Source: Azospira oryzae
Lineage (GTDB): Bacteria; Pseudomonadota; Gammaproteobacteria; Burkholderiales; Rhodocyclaceae
Assembly (NCBI RefSeq): GCF_004217225.1
Contig: NZ_SHKM01000002.1
Location: 563,307-627,306, forward strand
Direction: 5' to 3'
DNA: 64,000 nucleotides
Each line of letters opens with the position of its first letter. Within the stretch, counting starts at the first letter, position 1. The translations under genes and the position numbers were made by a program. Below, piece by piece: positions 56,940 through 64,000 of this stretch. The notes below the pieces were generated by a model that had not been told where the DNA came from, ran no database searches, and saw only the letters and a list, made by a program, of their open reading frames with translations.

Positions 56940-59900
56940 TTACAGTAGCACCCGCTCGATGCCGCCGCTGTTGGCCTTCTGCACGTACTGGGCCATCCAG
57001 TTCTCGCCCAGCAGGGTCTTGGCCATTTCCACCACGATGTAGTCGGCCTGGATGTCGGCATCCGGCTCGTAGCGGGACAGGCCCTGGAGGCAGGAAGGGC
57101 AGGAGGTGAGGATCTTCACCTGGTCCTGGACGCCAAAGTCCTGGCGCAGCTTGGTGGCGCCCTTCTCGATCTCCTCCTGCTTGCGGAAGCGCACCTGGGT
57201 GGAGATGTCGGGACGGGACAGGGCGAAGGAGCCGGACTCGCCGCAGCAGCGGTCGTTGAGGTCCACGCGCTGGCCCATCAGGTCGTTCACCACCTTGATG
57301 CCCGAGTAGGTCTTCATCGGCGTGTGGCAGGGCTCGTGGTACATGTACTGGGTGCCCTTCACCCCTTCCAGCTTGACGCCCTTTTCCAGCAGGTACTCGT
57401 GGATGTCCAGCAGGCGGCAGCCGGGGAAGATTTTCTCGAATTCATACTTCTGCAGCTGGTCCATGCAGGTGCCGCAGGAGACGATCACCGTCTTGATGTC
57501 CAGGTAATTGAGGGTGGTGGCCACCCGGTGGAACAGCACCCGGTTGTCGGTGATGATCTTCTGGCCCTTGTCCTCCTCGCCGGCGGCATTCTGCGGGTAG
57601 CCGCAGCACAGGTAACCCGGGGGCAGCACGGTGACGGCGCCGGTCTCGTAGAGCATGGCCTGGGTGGCCAGACCCACCTGGGAGAAGAGGCGCTCGGAGC
57701 CGCAGCCGGGGAAGTAGAAGACCGCGTCCGAATCCTCGGTGGCCTTCTGCGGGTCCCGGATCACCGGCACCACGTGGTCGTCCTCGATGTCCAGCAGGGC
57801 CCGGGAAGTGCGCTTGGGCAGGTTGCCCGGCATGGGCTTGTTGATGAAATGGATCACCTGGGCTTTCACCGAGGGCCGGCCCAGGGTGGCGGGCGGGTGC
57901 TGCACGATGCCCTGGGTCAGGCCGAAGGTCTTGGCCAGCTTGACGCCCAGGCGCTGCAGCTTGTAGCCCCAGCCGATCATCATGGTGCGGGCCAGCTTGA
58001 TGGTGGCCGGGTCCTTCATGGTGAGGAACCACATGGTGGCGGCCTTGCCCGGGTCCAGCTTCTTCTTGCCCTGCTTGCGCAGGAAGTTGCGCATGGCCAC
58101 CGAGACGTCGCCGAAGTCGATATCCACCGGGCAGGGTTTGACGCAGCGGTGGCAGACCGTGCAGTGGTCGGCCACGTCGTTGAATTCGTCGAAGTGCTGC
58201 AGGGAGATGCCGCGGCGGGTCTGCTCCTCGTAGAGGAAGGCCTCGATCAGCAGGGAGGTGCCGAGAATCTTGTTGCGCGGGGAATAGAGCAGGTTGGCCC
58301 GGGGCACGTGGGTGGAGCACACCGGCTTGCACTTGCCGCAGCGCAGGCAGTCCTTGATGGAGTCGGCGATCTTGCCGATCTCGGACTGCTCCATGATCAG
58401 GGACTCGGCCCCGAGCAGGGAGAAGGAGGGCGTATAGGCGTTGTGCAGGTCGCCGCCGGGCATCAGCTTGCCCTTGTTGAAGCGGCCTTCCGGGTCCACC
58501 TTCTCCTTGTAGGCGCGGAAGGGGCCGATTTCCTCGTCCGTCAGGAATTCCAGCTTGGTGATGCCGATGCCGTGCTCACCGGAGATGACGCCGTCCAGGG
58601 AGCGGGCCAGGTACATGATGCGCTCCACCGCCTTGTTGGCAGTTTGCAGCATCTCGTAGTGGTCCGAATTCACCGGGATGTTGGTGTGCACGTTGCCGTC
58701 GCCGGCGTGCATGTGCAGGGCCACGAAGACGCGGCCGCGCAGCACTTCCTTCTGCACGGCGGCCATCTTCTCGGAGAGGGGCCGATAGGTGGCGCCGTTG
58801 AAGATGTTGTCCAGGGGCTCCTTCAGCTCCTTCTTCCAGGAGGCGCGCACGGAGTAGTCCTGCAGGCGGTGGAAGAGGGTCGGGTTGGCGGCCCGGTTGG
58901 TCAGCTCGCCAGCCACCACGCCGAATTCGGCGAAGCGCTGCTCGGCCTCGGCCAGGGGCAGATCTAGGTTGTCCAGCAGCCACTGCCAGCGGGCGCGCAC
59001 GTCGCTGATGTGCTCCAGGGCCCTCTCGCGGCGGTCCTCGATGAGCACGTCCTTGTCCAGCTTGGTGTCGGCGCTGTTGACCGGCAGATCGCCCTTGAAG
59101 AATTCGGTCAGGGCATCGCACAGGTCCAGCTTGTTCTGCAGGGACAGTTCGATATTGATGCGCTCGATGCCGTCGCAGTAGTCGCCCATGCGCGGCAGGG
59201 GGATCACCACGTCCTCGTTCACCTTGAAGGCGTTGGTGTGCTTGGAGATGGCGGCGGTGCGGGAACGGTCCAGCCAGAACTTCTTGCGGGTTTCCGGAGT
59301 GATGGCGATGAAGCCTTCGGCGCCGCGCACATTGGTCATCTTGACCACGTCGGAGGCAGCCTGCATCACCGCATTCTCGTCGTGGCCGACGATGTCGCCG
59401 ATCAGCACCATTTTCGGCCGGCCGTGGCGCTTGGCCTTGGTGGCGTAGCCGACGGCCTTCACATAGCGTTCGTCCAGATGCTCCAGGCCGGCCAGCTGCA
59501 CGCCGGCCTTGTGGCCTTCGCCACCCGGCTTGAAGTAGTCGGTGATCTCGACAATGGAGGGCACGGCCTCCCGCACCTGGCCGAAGAATTCCAGGCAGAC
59601 GGTGCGGGTGACCGGGGGCATCTTGTGCAGCACCCAGCGGGCGGCGACGATGATGCCGTCGGTGCCTTCCTTCTGTACTCCGGGCACGCCGCCGAGGAAC
59701 TTGTCGGTGACGTCCTTGCCCAGGCCGGTCTTGCGGCAGGCCGCGCCGGGCAGGGCCAGCACTTCTTCGGAGAGCAGCTTGTAGCTCCTGGCGTCGAAGC
59801 GCTTGAGGCGGAATTCCACCTTCTCCTGCTCATGGATCTTGCCGAAGTTGTGGTTGAGGCGTTCCACCTCCAGCCAGTTGCCGTCCGGCGTCACCATCTT

Positions 59901-60818
59901 CCACCAGGCCAGGTTGTCCAGGGCGGTGCCCCACAGCACGGCCTTCTTGCCGCCGGCGTTCATGGCGATGTTGCCGCCGATGCAGGAGGCGCTGGCGGAG
60001 GTGGGGTCCACGGCGAAGACGCGGCCGGCGGCCGAGGCGGCTTCGGAGACCCGGTCGGTAACCACGCCGACGCTGGTGCGGATGGTGGCGTAGGGCTTGT
60101 CGTGGCCGGGCAGGACGATCTCTTCCACCGGGCCGATGTCGATCAGCTTCTCGGTGTTGATGACCACGGACAGGGGCGACAGGGGCACGGCGCCGCCGGT
60201 GTAGCCGGTGCCGCCCCCCCGGGGAATGATGGTCAGGCCCAGCTCGATGCAGCCGCGCACCAGGGGACCGATTTCCTCTTCCGTATCCGGGTAGAGGACG
60301 ACGAAGGGGTATTCGACGCGCCAGTCGGTGGCGTCCGTCACATGGGAGACCCGGGCCAGGCCGTCGAAGGCCACGTTGTCCTTGCGGGTGTGGCGGGTCA
60401 GGGTCTTCAGCACCTTCCGGCGCAGCATGAGGGTGTCGATGAAGCGCTGTTCGAAGCGGTCCACCGCCTTGTGGGCGGCTTCCACCAGCTGGGCCACCTT
60501 GCGGCTGCGTTCCGGGTCCTCGCCGGCGGATTCGCTGCGGCGCTTTTCCACTTCCGCCAGGCGGTGGCGCAGGGCCTGCACCAGGGCCTCGCGGCGGCTG
60601 GGGGTGGCCAGCAGGTCGTCTTCCAGGTAGGGGTTGCGCTGCACCACCCAGATGTCTCCCAGCACCTCGTACAGCATGCGGGCGGAGCGGCCGGTGACGC
60701 GCTCGGCGCGGAGTTCGTCCAGCACCCGCCACATGTCCTCGCCTAGCAGGCGGATGACGATCTCCCGGTCGGAGAAGGAGGTGTAGTTGTAGGGGATTTC
60801 GCGCAGACGTGCAGTCAT
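56940..60818 (-). CDS. DUF3683 FAD-linked oxidoreductase with iron-sulfur and CCG domains
   Basis: The 1292-residue cytoplasmic fusion begins with DUF3683 (about 1-165), then has an FAD-binding type 4 domain with [16 protein letters not shown] near 206-221. An FAD-oxidase C domain with [17 protein letters not shown] follows. A ferredoxin-like region has [11 protein letters not shown] and [12 protein letters not shown], the ligands for two [4Fe-4S] clusters. Two CCG domains ([12 protein letters not shown] and [13 protein letters not shown]) close it. The plan resembles a glycolate or D-lactate dehydrogenase whose GlcD- and GlcF-like parts are fused. The substrate is probably a 2-hydroxyacid, but this is unproven. 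Confidence 0.9.
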   Translation of the reverse strand: MTARLREIPYNYTSFSDREIVIRLLGEDMWRVLDELRAERVTGRSARMLYEVLGDIWVVQRNPYLEDDLLATPSRREALVQALRHRLAEVEKRRSESAGEDPERSRKVAQLVEAAHKAVDRFEQRFIDTLMLRRKVLKTLTRHTRKDNVAFDGLARVSHVTDATDWRVEYPFVVLYPDTEEEIGPLVRGCIELGLTIIPRGGGTGYTGGAVPLSPLSVVINTEKLIDIGPVEEIVLPGHDKPYATIRTSVGVVTDRVSEAASAAGRVFAVDPTSASASCIGGNIAMNAGGKKAVLWGTALDNLAWWKMVTPDGNWLEVERLNHNFGKIHEQEKVEFRLKRFDARSYKLLSEEVLALPGAACRKTGLGKDVTDKFLGGVPGVQKEGTDGIIVAARWVLHKMPPVTRTVCLEFFGQVREAVPSIVEITDYFKPGGEGHKAGVQLAGLEHLDERYVKAVGYATKAKRHGRPKMVLIGDIVGHDENAVMQAASDVVKMTNVRGAEGFIAITPETRKKFWLDRSRTAAISKHTNAFKVNEDVVIPLPRMGDYCDGIERINIELSLQNKLDLCDALTEFFKGDLPVNSADTKLDKDVLIEDRRERALEHISDVRARWQWLLDNLDLPLAEAEQRFAEFGVVAGELTNRAANPTLFHRLQDYSVRASWKKELKEPLDNIFNGATYRPLSEKMAAVQKEVLRGRVFVALHMHAGDGNVHTNIPVNSDHYEMLQTANKAVERIMYLARSLDGVISGEHGIGITKLEFLTDEEIGPFRAYKEKVDPEGRFNKGKLMPGGDLHNAYTPSFSLLGAESLIMEQSEIGKIADSIKDCLRCGKCKPVCSTHVPRANLLYSPRNKILGTSLLIEAFLYEEQTRRGISLQHFDEFNDVADHCTVCHRCVKPCPVDIDFGDVSVAMRNFLRKQGKKKLDPGKAATMWFLTMKDPATIKLARTMMIGWGYKLQRLGVKLAKTFGLTQGIVQHPPATLGRPSVKAQVIHFINKPMPGNLPKRTSRALLDIEDDHVVPVIRDPQKATEDSDAVFYFPGCGSERLFSQVGLATQAMLYETGAVTVLPPGYLCCGYPQNAAGEEDKGQKIITDNRVLFHRVATTLNYLDIKTVIVSCGTCMDQLQKYEFEKIFPGCRLLDIHEYLLEKGVKLEGVKGTQYMYHEPCHTPMKTYSGIKVVNDLMGQRVDLNDRCCGESGSFALSRPDISTQVRFRKQEEIEKGATKLRQDFGVQDQVKILTSCPSCLQGLSRYEPDADIQADYIVVEMAKTLLGENWMAQYVQKANSGGIERVLL

Positions 60819-60911
60819 CGGACGGGGGCGGCCAGGGCCGTGTCTTTCAAAAGGTGAATTTTAACGTATTGCGGTGCATCAGGCAGAACCGGGTCCTGCC
60901 CGGACCGCCCT

Positions 60912-61340
60912 TCATGACGCCAGCAGTGCCAGTCCCTGGGCCACGACCCAGTAGCGGGCCAGCTTGCCGGCGGCCATGAACAGGGTGCAGGGCAGCCAGG
61001 GTAGCCGCAGCCAGCCGGCCGCCACACAGAGGGCGTCACCGACAAGGGGCGCCCAGGCCAGCAACAGGCTGGGGCTGCCAAAGCGGCGCACCTGGGCCAG
61101 GTGCGGCAGCCGGTGCAGGTTTCGCTCCGGCAGTAGGCGTCCGGCCCCATAAGACGTCAATCCGCCCAAAGTGTTCCCCAGGGTGGCCCAGAAAAGTGCG
61201 GCGGGCACTTCTGCCGGGTGGGTCAGGAGAAAGGCGGCAAGGGCGGCCTCCGAGCCGCCGGGCAGCAGGGTGGCAGCAAGAAAGCTGGCGATGAAAAGGC
61301 CGCCCAGGCCGGCGGCAGGATCGGCAAACCAGTCAGGCAT
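60912..61340 (-). CDS. yqaA: YqaA-family membrane protein
   Basis: The 142-residue protein has about four helices and belongs to the YqaA branch of SNARE-associated/DedA-like proteins. LPGGSEAALAAFL near 26-38, GNTLGGLTSYGAGRLLP near 55-71 and WAPLVGDALCVAAGWLRLPW near 95-114 are typical. Family members may handle lipids or membrane homeostasis. It stands alone, convergent with nothing close. Confidence 0.88.
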   Translation of the reverse strand: MPDWFADPAAGLGGLFIASFLAATLLPGGSEAALAAFLLTHPAEVPAALFWATLGNTLGGLTSYGAGRLLPERNLHRLPHLAQVRRFGSPSLLLAWAPLVGDALCVAAGWLRLPWLPCTLFMAAGKLARYWVVAQGLALLAS

Positions 61341-61658
61341 CAGAAGGGGAAGGGGAAGAATGGCCGCGCACCGGTGTGGTGCTCAGCGCCCATTATCCCC
61401 CAGGGTGGAGGGATTCCCGTCGTCCTGAGCGGGATTTATGTCTGCGAAGGGGGGTGGGCTACCGCCAAATTCCATTTATTTAACGCTCCATAGACAAAAA
61501 AAATACCCCCGGCATGCCGCATGGATAAACGGTCTTTGCGTTTTATAAGACTTTAGTGATATGCAAAATGAATTGCTATCGTCATTCAGTGTTTGTATAA
61601 CGCCATTGACGTGAACGTTAACCCGTTGCCCCCCTTACGTGAGTAATTCGGCTTGCCC
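61341..61658. other. AT-rich intergenic region
   Basis: This 318-bp gap between yqaA and the GNAT gene changes from GC-rich at left to AT-rich from about 61480, with a run of eight A near 61495. No gene is seen. A sigma-70-like promoter is visible at its right end. The drop in GC content suggests the start of an acquired cassette. Confidence 0.6.
61573..61601 (+). promoter_or_regulatory. Sigma-70-like promoter of the tail-collar cassette
   Basis: TTGCTA and TATAAC are separated by 17 bp, 58 bp before the GNAT start. The -10 box matches in five of six positions, the -35 in four. Confidence 0.6.
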
Positions 61659-62198
61659 ATGTCCCTTTCCTGTACCGATTCCTCCTGCGGCAGTTCCTGT
61701 GAGGAGCGCCCTCTCCGGCTGGCGTTGCGTCCCATCGAGGCGGGGGACCGGGAGTTGCTGTTCCGCATCTATGCCTCCACCCGGGAAGCGGAGCGGCAGC
61801 TGCTCGACTGGGCCCCGGCCCAGTGGGAGGCATTCCTGCGGCAGCAATTCGGCTTTCAGCACGACCAGTACATGGTGGCCTACCAGAACCCGTCCTTTGA
61901 TCTGGTGCTGCTGGAGGACGAGCCGGTCGGACGCCTGTATGTGGATCGCCGCGACGACGAGATCCGTGTCATCGATATCGCCCTACTGGAGGAATTCCGA
62001 TGTCGGGGCATCGGCGGCCGGCTGCTGCGGACCCTGATAGCAGAGGCGGAGACAGGTGGCCGCTTCCTCGGGCTGCATGTGGAAAAAAACAATCCCGTCC
62101 TGAACTTCTACCGCCGTCTCGGCTTCCAGGAGGTGGTGGACCGGGGAGTCTATCTCTACATGACCAGGCTGCCCCAGCACCAGGGGGGGGCATCGTGA
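61659..62198 (+). CDS. GNAT-family N-acetyltransferase
   Basis: The 179-residue protein has the GNAT acetyl-CoA motif A with VIDIALLEEFRCRGIGGRLL near 107-126 (RxxGxG) and the NPVLNFYRRLGF motif B near 143-154. It should acetylate an amine on a small molecule or protein. ATG 61659 is preferred over a TTG two codons earlier. Its stop overlaps the next gene in GTGA. It heads the cassette with three tail-collar proteins, so the substrate may be one of those. Confidence 0.88.
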   Translation: MSLSCTDSSCGSSCEERPLRLALRPIEAGDRELLFRIYASTREAERQLLDWAPAQWEAFLRQQFGFQHDQYMVAYQNPSFDLVLLEDEPVGRLYVDRRDDEIRVIDIALLEEFRCRGIGGRLLRTLIAEAETGGRFLGLHVEKNNPVLNFYRRLGFQEVVDRGVYLYMTRLPQHQGGAS

Positions 62199-62506
62199 GT
62201 ACCCCTCTGCTCGGCTTGGCCGACTACCAGGCGCTCCAGGGAGCGACGCTGGCCTTTTCCCCGGCGGATGGCGGCGAGCCCCTGTGGCTGCAGCTGGTGT
62301 CCGTGGCAGCGCTCCGCTCACCGACGATTGAAGGCTTTGTCCTGATGTTCTCGGGAGCCCCGGACCGGGTCCTGCCCCAGGGTACCCATCTGCTGGCCCA
62401 TCCGTCCCAGGGCAACGTCCCCATTTTTCTCGGTCCCGTGATGGGCGGCGGGGCCGGGGAGGTTCGCTATCAGGCGGTCTTTTCCCGCCTGAGAACATCC
62501 GCCTGA
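62195..62506 (+). CDS. DUF6916-like small protein
   Basis: The 103-residue soluble protein starts at a GTG overlapping the GNAT stop. The pattern LADYQALQGATLAF, then a strand LQLVSVAAL, FVLMFSGAP and LPQGTHLLAHPSQGNVPIFLGPV, fits a DUF6916-type family found beside tail-collar genes. It lies 12 bp before the first tail-collar gene and is probably a chaperone or structural partner; function unknown. Confidence 0.7.
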   Translation: MSTPLLGLADYQALQGATLAFSPADGGEPLWLQLVSVAALRSPTIEGFVLMFSGAPDRVLPQGTHLLAHPSQGNVPIFLGPVMGGGAGEVRYQAVFSRLRTSA

Positions 62507-62518
62507 GGAGAAACGATC

Positions 62519-63052
62519 GTGGAAGGCTATCTAGGAGAAATTCGCATGTTTGCCGGGGACTATGCCCCGCAAGGATGGGCCCTATGCAATGGGGCCACAC
62601 TTCCGATATCCGGGAATGAAGCGTTGTTCTCCCTGTTGGGGACGACCTACGGCGGTAACGGCAGCAACAACTTTGCCTTGCCCGACCTGCGCGGCCGGGC
62701 ACCCATGAGCACGGGTACCGGTGTGATTGCCGGCACGGGGCAGAGCCTGACGCCCAGAGCCCTGGGCAACTCGGTGGGGAGTGAGACGGTGGCCCTGAAC
62801 CAGAACAACCTGCCGGCCCATACCCATCCCATGCCCGCCGGCGGCCCCGGGACCACTAACGCCCCGGCCGGCAAGCTGCCGGGAACCGCTGCCAGCAACC
62901 TCTACAGCCAGACGACGACTGCCGCCGCCAACATGAACCCGGCGATGGTCAGTCCCGCCGGCGGCGGCGGTCTGCCCCACAACAACATGATGCCCACCAC
63001 CTGCATCAATTTCATCATCGCCCTCAGCGGCATCTACCCGACTGCGGGATAA
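62519..63052 (+). CDS. Phage tail-collar domain protein (MdpB-like), copy 1
   Basis: The 177-residue protein starts with GTG after GAGGAGA. It has the tail-collar pattern YLGEIRMFAGDYAPQGWALCNG near 4-25, FALPDLRGRAPM near 52-63 and a C-terminal HNNMMPTTCINFIIALSG near 154-171. This is the Microcystin-dependent-protein (MdpB/COG4675) type. No signal peptide is present. The same ends recur in the next two genes, so they are tandem paralogues. Confidence 0.9.
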   Translation: MEGYLGEIRMFAGDYAPQGWALCNGATLPISGNEALFSLLGTTYGGNGSNNFALPDLRGRAPMSTGTGVIAGTGQSLTPRALGNSVGSETVALNQNNLPAHTHPMPAGGPGTTNAPAGKLPGTAASNLYSQTTTAAANMNPAMVSPAGGGGLPHNNMMPTTCINFIIALSGIYPTAG

Positions 63053-63064
63053 GGAGACAACACC

Positions 63065-63586
63065 ATGGATCCATTTCTCGGAGAAATCCGCCCCTTCGCC
63101 TTCGGCGTCATACCTCAGGGCTGGCATCTGTGCGACGGCACGGTCATGCAGATTCGGCAGAACAACGCCCTGTTTGCCCTGATCGGTGTTGCCTACGGCG
63201 GGGATGGCGTCAATACCTTCAATTTGCCGGACCTGCGTGGTCGCGTGCCCCTTTGCCAGGGCGTTGTGCCCAACGTGGGCACGTTTGTGGCTGGCAATGC
63301 GGGTGGCCTGGAAGCTGTAGCGCTGACCACCGCCCAGGTGCCGCCCCATAGCCACAGCGTCAGCTGCAGCACGGCGACTGCCACCACCAACAATCCGGCA
63401 GGCGCCCTCCCCGCCCTGGCGGCAGAGAACACCAATATCTATGCAGATGCCCCCGTTCCGGCTGCCTATATGGCTGCCGGCGTCATTGCAACGGCGGGCC
63501 AGAGCCTGGCGCACAACAACATGCAGCCGACCCTGGCTGTCAATTTCTGCATTGCCACCCAGGGCCTTTGGCCCACCAGAAGTTGA
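63065..63586 (+). CDS. Phage tail-collar domain protein (MdpB-like), copy 2
   Basis: The 173-residue paralogue shares FLGEIRPFAFGVIPQGWHLCDG near 4-25, FNLPDLRGRVPL near 52-63 and HNNMQPTLAVNFCIATQG near 152-169 with copy 1. The middle (about 75-150) differs and is Ala/Thr-rich, as in variable fibre tips. It follows copy 1 by 12 bp. Confidence 0.9.
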   Translation: MDPFLGEIRPFAFGVIPQGWHLCDGTVMQIRQNNALFALIGVAYGGDGVNTFNLPDLRGRVPLCQGVVPNVGTFVAGNAGGLEAVALTTAQVPPHSHSVSCSTATATTNNPAGALPALAAENTNIYADAPVPAAYMAAGVIATAGQSLAHNNMQPTLAVNFCIATQGLWPTRS

Positions 63587-63604
63587 ACATCCAAGGAGAA
63601 CACC

Positions 63605-64000
63605 ATGGCTGATCCGTACTACGGCGAAATCCGCGCCTTCGCCTTCAACTATCCTCCAGTGGACTGGGCCTTCTGCGATGGAACAGGCGTCAATGTCGTG
63701 CAGGCCCAGGTCCTTTTCTCCGTCATCGGCAACCTCTACGGCGGCAACAGCACGGTATTCAACCTGCCGAAGCTGCAGGGGCGGACCGTGATGGGCAGCG
63801 GTGTGGGACCGGGCCTGACGCCCCGCAGCGTACCCCAGGCCGTCGGCACCTACAGCGAGACACTCACCGTCGCTCAGGTGCCGGACCACACTCACTCGGT
63901 CGTGGCGGAGGGCGCCAATGCCAGCGCCCTTGCTCCCGCCGGCGCCTATCTGGCCAAGGGGGTCAAGGGTACGCCACCCCGGGTGACTGCCGTGAATACC
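63605..64000 (+). CDS. Phage tail-collar domain protein (MdpB-like), copy 3, partial
   Basis: The gene runs off the window; 132 codons are visible. YYGEIRAFAFNYPPVDWAFCDG near 5-26 and FNLPKLQGRTVM near 53-64 show the same fold, but the sequence is more divergent than copies 1 and 2. It starts 18 bp after copy 2 with AAGGAG before the ATG. Confidence 0.88.
   Translation, partial: MADPYYGEIRAFAFNYPPVDWAFCDGTGVNVVQAQVLFSVIGNLYGGNSTVFNLPKLQGRTVMGSGVGPGLTPRSVPQAVGTYSETLTVAQVPDHTHSVVAEGANASALAPAGAYLAKGVKGTPPRVTAVNT

Noticed and set aside
62519-64000. Part of an ordinary prophage.
   Set aside because: No capsid, terminase, integrase, sheath or baseplate gene is visible within the window; only tail-collar proteins with a GNAT and a small partner are seen. 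The right flank could still change this.

Overview
The window is high-GC DNA that is almost fully coding and reads as a betaproteobacterial chromosome, most likely Rhodocyclales and Azospira/Dechlorosoma-like. That placement is an inference from the gene set: a MetX-MetW pair, proteobacterial-type GshA, PhbB, a DUF3683 flavo/iron-sulfur fusion, a regulatory PTS without a permease, and many c-di-GMP proteins. I saw no rRNA, tRNA, CRISPR array, insertion sequence or integrase. Most of the content is housekeeping. Both edges carry accessory material.

Layout. 1-0.9 kb: small, lower-GC membrane ORFs. 0.96-12.5 kb: murB, a diguanylate cyclase, a ComB-like phosphatase, a radical SAM/PACE pair, a DOMON-like protein plus NamZ-type muramidase, a TetR/O-methyltransferase pair with a clear operator, argC, a ferric-reductase-like protein and phbB. 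12.8-16.7 kb: metH under an S-adenosylhomocysteine riboswitch. 16.7-25.5 kb: a hybrid kinase / HD-GYP / lipoprotein operon, a Bcr/CflA exporter, comM and ubiK. 25.6-28.5 kb: a nitrogen-regulated porin-glnK-amtB operon with two NtrC-like sites and a sigma-54 promoter. 28.7-37.6 kb: thrH-purU, a substrate-binding protein paired with a GGDEF-EAL protein, an ABC-F ATPase, an HD-GYP protein and a coiled-coil secreted protein. 37.6-41 kb: a small zinc-ribbon/membrane trio, a YbiT-type ABC-F and a 53-residue basic protein absent from long-ORF calls. 41.1-46.6 kb: an orphan DNA methyltransferase and a second substrate-binding protein/GGDEF-EAL pair. 46.7-52.8 kb: gshA, gshB, apbE, then EIIA-Man, HPr and enzyme I. 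52.9-61.3 kb: a SAM-II riboswitch, metX-metW, ampG, yjbQ, a 31-residue membrane peptide, the DUF3683 oxidoreductase and a YqaA-like protein. 61.5-64 kb: an AT-rich promoter followed by a GNAT / DUF6916-like / triple tail-collar cassette that runs off the end.

How the genes work together. Methionine metabolism is set by two riboswitches of opposite logic: SAH should switch metH on, and SAM should switch metX off. Nitrogen status should control the porin-glnK-amtB operon. Six proteins make, break or probably signal through c-di-GMP. Two of them are GGDEF-EAL proteins, each directly behind a periplasmic binding protein with no transporter, which suggests ligand-sensing modules of the NspS-MbaA type. 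MurB, NamZ and AmpG touch peptidoglycan synthesis and recycling. The strongest candidates for something undescribed are the two binding-protein/GGDEF-EAL modules, the tail-collar cassette at the right edge and the two very small proteins.
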